64,000 bases of DNA from Nectonema munidae (taxonomy: Eukaryota > Nematomorpha > Nectonematoida > Nectonematidae): assembly GCA_030549495.1 (NCBI GenBank), contig JAUIRK010000305.1, positions 248,001 to 312,000 on the forward strand, written 5' to 3'. The stretch's first letter is position 1. Each line of letters begins with the position of its first letter. Positions 50,652 through 64,000 of the stretch are shown piece by piece. The translations under genes and the position numbers were made by a program. The notes beneath the pieces are model-generated. The model searched no databases. It was not told the origin of the DNA and saw only the letters and a program-made list of their open reading frames with translations.

Positions 50652-53436
50652 ATTTGTAATCTTTTTTAGATTTAACCCCTACTAAAAATATTTTCTGATT
50701 AGGGCCTTGTATATATGTATGTGTAAATATATTAGAGAGTCGCACATTATCAAAATTTTTGGCCGGAGAATTTTTTTTAATAATTTTTGAATTTTATTAT
50801 AAATGAATTTTTGTCCAATGAACACTACACTGTTATTACCCGACATTATACTTGCACAGTAAGTTCTCAATTTCACCATAATCACAGACTTTATCAAGTC
50901 AAATTACCTTGTTTATAATTCTGATTGCATCACTAAGTTGTTAGCCCCTAGATTATACTATTTCTATATGAGTATAATCTATCAGTTCAAAACAAAGCTT
51001 TGTTTAAACTAAGAAAGTATTTCCATAAAAGCAAGTACTCTCAGGGAAAAGTGTAGAATTTTGTTACACTTTCGCAGCAGCAGCTGTAATTTAGTGTAAT
51101 TTCAGCCACCCCGCAAAAATCCACCATAAGGTACTGCTGGCTTCTACATATGGCTAGAAATAAGTTGCATCACTATCTTCGAACTCTGTGATTTTCAAAC
51201 TGAAGTCCGCGGTGCCTCTAAGAAGTTCCTTGAAGATCGAGAAGGGGACACTGAGTGAATCATTTGGCGGAAAATATTGTACCCATATTCGGTCATTTGC
51301 CATTTTTGCGAATAAGTCACATTTAAAAGAATAAATAAGTTAGTCTTTGAATTGAGTACGGTTTTTTCTTTTATTGCTTTTCAGGCCTAATTTTATAGAT
51401 TTAAATGGTGTATTTTTCTGAGCCTGTCAAGTGAATCTTGGGCTGGCAGGGAAGCACTCTAGTTGGGTAAACAAAACTATTGGCTGAACAATTCCACAAA
51501 TCCATGTTTGATAAATAACAGGAATGTTTTTAAGTACCACAACTTAGGAGAAGAGTTGATATACCTTGCTGCAAGGATATATTGAATGTGCTAAGAAGTT
51601 CTAAACTTGTAAATTTGAAGCATATCTTCATGCCAAACGATACCGTTAGAAAGCCATGCTATGAAAAGAAATCCAGCAATGTCTGAAAAGCAAACTCTTC
51701 ATTTCATTGAAGAGCAAAGCAAACTAGACATGTATGTAGAATTTTCACGTCGGTTTTCGTATATTCCTATCATTTTTAGTGAACTTATTTGAATCTATGA
51801 ATTCCCCTAATCTTGCTAGATAATTGGATCCTTTGACAAGAAAAATTTTGCCCGATTTTCGAACATATTTGTTGTTGAAAATAAGATTAATTCGAAATAA
51901 TATGTAGTTATCTTATATATAAACAAACATATAAGACAAGAAGTTTGATTAGTAACACAGAAAAACAAAGAATCATCTTATATAATCTTCATATTCTACC
52001 TGCATCTAGTCAGTGAAGTAAATTGTTTGAAAATTTATTTTTGATATGGGTCTATGAATTGATAGGTATATAAAATTTTAATAATTTAATGAATTTAAAT
52101 TTGGCCATTTTAAATAGAAATTTAAGGTTTTTGGAAATTTGTACTAAGTATTATAAAAATTTTAAGCAAAGTGTAAAAACATTGCCAACTATTCTAAGCA
52201 ATCTTGATAAAAAAAAATAAAACGAATTACTTGAATAAAAACTTGATTGTTTAAATTAGTTCTGTCGCCCACTTCAAGTACCAAGGGGCAAACTTATTTT
52301 AATAGGGCCGGGAATATAAAAAAATGCGTATCCCAGGGAGGCAAAGCTCCTCCGCCCTGAAATGAAAGTGCTAAGCTCTTATCGATGGTCTTAGTAACAG
52401 TAATTAATGGGGATAAACATTATTTCTTATACGTAGTCTTGTTTAAATTACTGCATCTGATCAAATATAGCTCAAAGTGGCATCATTATATCAAGCAAGT
52501 GGAAATTAATTAAAAAAAATAGATTTTAAATATTCATTCTAAGACTTAGCCTTAAACTTTTTGGCCACCTTTAATTCATATTGGGTGGAGGACCCTGTTG
52601 TGGGTACATTGAAGGTGTTGTGAGTGTGGAAAAATATACATTTGCAAACAAACTTTGTTAAACTAACAAATTTCAAATCTATCATCTGAGACAACTCACA
52701 ATTGTATGTAAAAGAGCTCTGAATATATGGCACAATATTATATAGAACGTCAGTAATAGGAAATATTTTTTATACAAGGGCGTATTGTAAAAAAAAAAGT
52801 TAGGTGCACATATTAAAATGTATATATTTACAAAAGTATTCACACTAAACTCACCAACACATATGACCTTTTTAAATTAATTGCACCTTACATAGCACGC
52901 ATGACCTTTTAATTCAATCAATCACAAATCAATATTAACGAAACGTTAAATTACATGCACACATATATAAAACACACACAAATGCAACAAGAAGACTTTT
53001 TTTCTCTTATTTTTCACGTGGAGAAGTCATTTAATGATCCTTGTACAATAATGCCACTATCAAGAATGAAGCTAAACCACATTATTCAGATTGGACATCA
53101 AGGATATAGTTTTCCCAATCAATCCTCGTACAAATCTGTTTACACTATCAAAAGTGCTAAAGCACACTATTCAGAGTGGCCATCAAGAATCGAAATAGAC
53201 TTCAAATCAACCCTTGCATAAACTTGACTCAGTAAAAATTGTTACATTTTACGTTTAACGTAACAAAAATATGTCCTCCTAGAAGAGATGTTAACATTGC
53301 CCAGGTAACAAGGCACTCGGAAATTTTATTTTTTTTTAAGAGCTAATTCTCGGGGATGAAAAAATATTTTATAAATTTAAACAAAAATTAAGAAGAAATC
53401 AAGAGCATTTGTTTCATCAACTGAACCACTTTTTTT

Positions 53437-53530
53437 CCCATATCAAGGTGCTGTTTTATGAAAGAATTTGTTTTTACGTGCAGGTGCGGATTGGGTATGC
53501 CCAATATGATTCTGAGTGCAGTGTTCTATA
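53437..53530 (+). repeat. Direct repeat, copy A
   Basis: CCCATATCAAGGTG...GGTGCGGATTGGGTATGC...ATATGATTCTGAGTGCAG is repeated about 640 bp downstream with roughly one change in ten. Confidence 0.6.
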
Positions 53531-54079
53531 ATATTTATCTGAAAAAATATCGTATCGTTAAAAAACGTTTAAGGAAAAAAAAGGTTCACATAATTTGATA
53601 CCCTAAGTACAAATCAGTATAAAAAATAATTATTTTAATTTTTATTATTTTAATTTTTAAGTTAAACAGTTTTATAATCAATCAAAATTTTGATTGACAG
53701 GTGCTATGTTTATTGAAAATTTAAGTATCCGAACAAGTTAGGAGACAAGAAATTGTTCGCATTTGCGAGTGTTCAAGATATCCGAGGTTTCAATGTATAT
53801 ATTAGTGTTATGTGTCCAATTGCTCATGATTATAAATTTTTAAGTGTGTACGTAATGTAAACGCAAAGTTATAAGTTAGACGACATGTTTTAGGAATTTT
53901 ATTGGAAAAAAACGTCTTTGATTTTGATTGACGGTTTTGACATGATAGGGTCGTCATTTAAATATAAATCAAAAGATGAAATTCTTGTGTAATATTAATG
54001 AGGATTTTCCATTACTTGTCAGAGTAGTAGTATGGACTGTCTTTATTGTTTGTTTCTAAGGCAAAGAATTGTCTTGTCT

Positions 54080-54176
54080 CCCATATCAAAGTGGTGTTTT
54101 AATGAAAGAATTTTTGTCTTTGCGGGCAGGTGCTGATTGGGTATGCTCAATATGATTCTGAGTGCAGTTTTCTATA
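54080..54176 (+). repeat. Direct repeat, copy B
   Basis: Second copy of the 53437-53530 sequence, sharing GATTGGGTATG and TATGATTCTGAGTGCAG. The DNA between the copies is not repeated. Confidence 0.6.
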
Positions 54177-54805
54177 CTTTTTGCAAATTATTTAAATGTG
54201 TGTTGGATATAACGGAAGCCCAAGCTCATACAAGTTGTAGATACTGTTTCGCGGAGTGGGTATATCGTGAATGCATAGGTAAAATAATGTTGTAAAAACG
54301 TGGTGGCACATCCGTTAGACCTTTGTACATATAATACCATTTTAATGAAAGCTGGCTTTTTGTTCACAATTTGATGCAAAGAATATATACTAAATTCATA
54401 AATGGAGTTCGGGTGGTTCACAAATAACGCCAACTACTATTCCTCCATTTTTTGAATATCAATATTTCAACTTTATAACACAAGTCAATTTTGTTTTACC
54501 TTCCTCTCAGTTTTAATTGACGTCGGTGAACATGTCTAACTCTCCTAGAAAAAAGACTCATATTTTTACATATCGGGTATCCGTATTTTAAATATAATCG
54601 CTGTGGAAATAGGTGGAAAAATTGAGATGAGCACATTTTTACTAAAATTTATTTGTAAATAATGATTCTTTTATTTAAGCCTAATTAACAGCTAGTATGT
54701 AATAAAAATGGCACGCATAGACAATAAACATTGGCAAACCCTAGTACATGTTATTTATGCTGAAGTTTTAAAAACCATGCGAAGATAAAAAGTAAAGTTG
54801 TTGAC

Positions 54806-54811
54806 TTTATT
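54806..54811 (-). promoter_or_regulatory. Candidate polyadenylation signal of the LDH gene
   Basis: AATAAA on the minus strand, 77 bp after the stop codon (54888-54890). Confidence 0.5.
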
Positions 54812-54887
54812 TAAAAACAAAACAAGTATTAATAAATTAAGGACAGGAATAGGCTAAAAAAGAGAAGCAAAAACAAACGAGAGATTA

Positions 54888-60352
<5,465 letters not shown>

Positions 60353-62040
60353 CTAAAAAGGTAAATATAAAGTAAGTTTTTTAATGATTTCATAGTAGAA
60401 TATCAAAACTTTGTAAAGTATTATCTTCTCTGATAGCGTGGTTTTATTTGATGAGTACTATATATATTCCAAAAAAACTAATCTTTTTGAAGGTAAATGA
60501 AATAAAAAGAATTTTGATATTTTTTGTAATAAAATGAAACGCCAAAGTTTCATTGATTTTGATGATAAAAGTCAAAGTTAATAGTATTCATTTCCCAAAT
60601 TTAAATAAATGCAATATTTGAAGTGACGAAATAATAGCTTATTACCAAATAGCTTAGCCATAGTAAGCCCTATGCTATCACTGAAAGTTATTTTCTACTT
60701 TCTAAAATCTAGAAAAGCTAGTAATAAATCTGTACAAGAGAAAAGGAGAAAAAGTTCAAATCCAAGAAATATTCCTTACAACGGTAGAGATAGAGCTATT
60801 CTTATGCAATATGGCGATGAGTAAAGTTTCTACCGTATTTGTATGAAGACGTCACTTAGCTTACTTATTCAAGTTGTTTGGACTTCTATAAACATAGGTT
60901 CTGTTTTTTATAAAAAAATATTTTATACATAGATTATTAATAAGAAAACATTTTAATATATGCTTATATAAATGATGGAAATTGTGATTCATAACATAAA
61001 ATTATTGATCTTATTTTTGTTTCGCCTTTTTAGATGTTCTAATAGCTTTAAAAAAAAAGTATAGCGACGTATATATTAAAGCGAATGTTATTGAAAAACC
61101 AGTGTGTATTATGCTTCAAAGTGCTTGGAAATGATTCTTTGCGACCAAGTAATTTGAAATAACATTTAATTCCAATGCACAAACAACATAGTGTTAAGGA
61201 TACCACTTTTCTCAAACGTTGTGAGAAGAGTTTGAGTGTATTAGAAGCACCATACTGGATTTATCTTGTAATAGCAAAGCAGAAAAAGCGGAGAAACTAA
61301 GACTCCTAGTTCTTACAAAAATTGAACTCCGACTCCAAATACTTAAAAACTTAATAAATTTAACGACACCTCATCAATTCCAATTCGACTAAAGAAGGGT
61401 CACTCCATATCCTAACAAAAGTAAAACTATTTTCCCATTATTTAAAATACTTTAAAAAACAACTCTGAATCCTAAATTTTATTAGATACCGACTCCATTT
61501 AAATTTCCGAATCGGACTGTGGAATCCTATTCAGAAAAAAACTTTTTGTAGATTGTTGATGTTTTATAAGTTAAAGTATAAAAATGGGTGATTTTGCAGG
61601 AGCAAATCTAAATATACAAATAGAATTTAAGATAGATTTAAATTTTTGAAGGAAGGATAGAGTGAAAAGATAGAGAACTACGATGCTAAGCATGGATAGA
61701 GAGTCGGAGTGAGTGGAACCAAACTGATCATATTGAGTGCAGCCGGAGCGGGAGCTACTAGAAATTTTAATGGCTCTAACCATTTTCTAGTTAATATTTT
61801 GCATTTCTCAATACTAAATCTCTCACAAACTAGCAAATATAGCATAAAATTTGAAAAGATACATGTTCAAACTATTTGACAAACTAGCAAATTCTAACTA
61901 TTAAAAAAACTAACTATATTATATATAATAAATAATTAACTAACCAATTAATAGAACAATGGAGTAATAAAAGTTTATTTACAAAAAAACGAGTTAACAA
62001 ACTAAAGAACAAAAAACAATAAAACTAATTAAAATTTATA
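60353..62040. other. LDH first-intron DNA with hAT debris
   Basis: No LDH N-terminal exon was found. 61290-61530 contains several GACTCCGACTCC-like words and 61700-61755 has AGTCGGAGTGAGTGG. Both resemble the interior of the CAGGGTTGCGTAGTCGG hAT family. Confidence 0.45.
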
Positions 62041-62042
62041 TA

Positions 62043-62365
62043 CAGTAGACCCTCGTTAACTCGGACCGTGACCGAGAATACAAATGTTTGCCCTCATAAG
62101 CTTACAATGAGTCATTTTCATTGACTTTTTTAATTTCGCTTTGACTTACAAGCAGCCATTTTATTTTTTACTCCATTGGTAGTTCGCGGTCATTCTAAAT
62201 TTTGACGTTATTCCAAAGCTTATTGTGGCTATAAATTCGTCCAATTTGAAATATTTTTTCTACCATATATATATATATATATAGTAGACCCTCTGTTATG
62301 TCGGACAATCGGCATGGTCGAACACCCTTCTCCCCCATGTAGTCCGACTTAACGAGGGTCTACTG
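62043..62365. mobile_element. pogo-derived MITE, 323 bp
   Basis: Starts CAGTAGACCCTCGTTAACTC, ends AACGAGGGTCTACTG, flanked by TA (62041-62042, 62366-62367). The left 190 bp equals the left end of the 4041-8668 element and the right 140 bp equals its right end, joined at about 62231. The right part is itself a short palindrome (GTCGGAC...GTCCGAC). It has no coding capacity and would depend on a pogo transposase supplied elsewhere. Confidence 0.9.
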
Positions 62366-62367
62366 TA

Positions 62368-64000
62368 TTTAACCTTTAAACGAATTCGTTTCTTCATTTT
62401 GCCGAAAATTACTGAACATCTTTTTTAGAAAAATATATTTTCATTCAGAATTTTTTAATCAACTTTTATTAGATTTTAAATGATCTCGATTAAAAATGAA
62501 GTGTAAATCATCCAATGTTACATAGATGAGTTGAAGGAATTAAAAAAGGTTGCTAATCAAACTTTAAGCGTTTACCTAATGAGAAACATCTTGATATTGA
62601 AACCAGCCGCGGAATTGAAGTAGAAATTCTACAGAAATATCACCTCTTTCTAAAATTAAACTCGACTTCTATGCTTTGAATGAAATTGAACTTGAAATAG
62701 TTCGAGCAAATGCAGTGACTGCATTGCCACTAGCATTATTTTCTGAAAAAAAAGTTAATTAAATGTTTTTCATATGTGTTTAATTTTCACTTCGAAGTGT
62801 AATTTTTTTCCAATTTTATATTTAATTAAACTTGATTCTTTGTAATTGAAGACTTTTAAGAAACTGAATTTGGACTGATGTTTCATTGCAGCGGTCATGT
62901 CAAATAAAATGATTAGATATGGAGCCGAAACCACCAGTTTAAAACAATTGCTCAGGAACTGAAGCTTTACCTATTTTAACCCAGCTCCCCAGACCTGATA
63001 CTGTTAAGCCCTTAAATTATTGCTTAATAGAATTAAATCTAAATTTTAGTAGCGTCAACTTCTAGATTTGAATTTTAAGTTAAATGGGTGCATTCATTCA
63101 TGACAAAATTTTGATACACGATATTAAAAATATAAATTGTCATGCTATTTTTTATTAGAACATTGATCGAGCAGCATAAAATCAATGATAATACTCTTGT
63201 CTATATCAATATGCATGGAATATTTCAATCGAAATTATAAATCAGCATGTCATCATTTATACAAAAGATATATAAATGAAAATTCAGCCTTGAAAATTTT
63301 GAAACTTTATTATAACATTGATCGCTCATACCATCTACAATACTTTCATGACATCTTAATAAGCTTTAATTTTGTAAGATAAGCTCGTCGCAACACACAA
63401 TAGGTTGATTTTTGCAATCTGATGAAGTAGAATATAAAAAAATTATTAGGGGAACCAACACTAATTTAAAAAATATTGATTTTAGATAATGTAAAAAAGT
63501 TTTTATATATAGCATTACAAGTTGAAGTGAAAATTTTTCAAGTTTTAAGTAGTTTTATTTTTATGTTCGACTTTAAAACTAATTTTCTATTGAGTTAGAA
63601 AGTATTTGACTTTTTTGTTGAGAGAAAATATATATTGAATTACACATCTTTTTACCAATAAGAGTTCTAAAATAAAAATTTCAGAACTTCAAAATCAACT
63701 TTTAAAATTATTTTTTAGCTTCCACCAAAAAATTAAAAAAATGCGAAAATTCTGATATGGATTTCGTTGATAGCATGAAAACGGGAATAAACGAAATTCA
63801 ATAGAATTGTATTAAGAAAAACAACAAAGGGATAAATGAAATTAAAATTCACTTGAAGATGGAAACGTTTTACTTAAATTTGAAAACATTTCACTTAAAC
63901 TTGTAATGCTACAAAAAAAAGAATAGATAAAAGATACTAGCGAGATGCATTAATTACTGTAAAACATAGACGATGATATGGAGACAATCTACTAAATTTA
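62368..64000. other. AT-rich DNA, no gene recognised
   Basis: No LDH exon or other coding family was seen. The missing first LDH exon should lie further right. Confidence 0.45.

Larger units (their letters stand above)
50670..54805. other. Intergenic DNA, no gene recognised
   Basis: 51060-51330 and 52260-52380 are somewhat richer in GC, but neither contains a convincing frame. A 95-bp direct repeat occurs at 53437-53530 and 54080-54176. 53070-53190 holds a weaker internal duplication (CACTATTCAGAGTGGCCATC type). Confidence 0.4.

Noticed and set aside
53050-53221. Open frame with an internal repeat (52955-53221)
   Set aside because: The repeat is weak and the peptide has no family; probably a decayed duplication rather than a gene.
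60353-64000. The first LDH exon
   Set aside because: No minus-strand frame with the expected GxGxxG motif was found, so the exon is taken to lie outside the window.

Overview
The window is AT-rich, intron-bearing animal DNA. Short GT-AG introns (59 and 66 bp), arthropod-like protein matches, and many small DNA transposons and MITEs suggest an arthropod, perhaps a parasitic copepod such as a sea louse. The species guess is inference only. There are no bacterial operons, rRNA genes, CRISPR arrays or LTR/viral elements that I can support.

Three host genes are visible. (1) The last two coding exons of a proteasome lid subunit PSMD6/Rpn7-like gene lie at 3405-3645 (+). (2) A complete ten-exon immunoglobulin-superfamily receptor gene lies at 40184-49902 (+). 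It encodes 800 aa: signal peptide, five Ig domains, one membrane span and a cytoplasmic tail, and resembles Kirre/Roughest/Neph1. (3) All but the first coding part of L-lactate dehydrogenase lies at 54888-60352 (-), seven exons and 290 aa. Every intron phase in (2) and (3) closes, which strongly supports the models.

The rest is mostly transposon archaeology. 0.7-3.1 kb holds two piggyBac remnants. 4.0-8.7 kb holds a pogo/Tigger element containing a SINE and a hAT-type MITE. 13.1-17.4 kb holds a LINE split by a piggyBac copy. 17.4-18.1 kb is a 753-bp foldback element with perfect 8-bp target duplications. A 130-bp TTAA MITE family recurs at 11.3, 20.2, 24.4 and, diverged, 9.9 and 33.1 kb. 24.5-25.2 kb is a MULE fragment. 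28.8 kb holds a Penelope-like GIY-YIG remnant. Several hAT elements follow at 36.7, 38.3, 42.2, 55.3, 56.2 and 58.7 kb. A 323-bp MITE at 62.0 kb is the internally deleted form of the 4.0-8.7 kb pogo element.

Long stretches (8.7-9.9, 18.1-20.1, 20.3-24.4, 26.8-28.7, 28.9-33.1, 33.7-36.7, 50.1-54.8, 62.4-64.0 kb) show no gene I can support. A few have locally higher GC and simple CT/GA repeats, which could mark promoters or enhancers. I found no wholly new biochemical system. The most interesting material is the set of within-window comparisons: a MITE beside its parent, filled and empty sites, nested insertions and a 37-bp minimal hAT.
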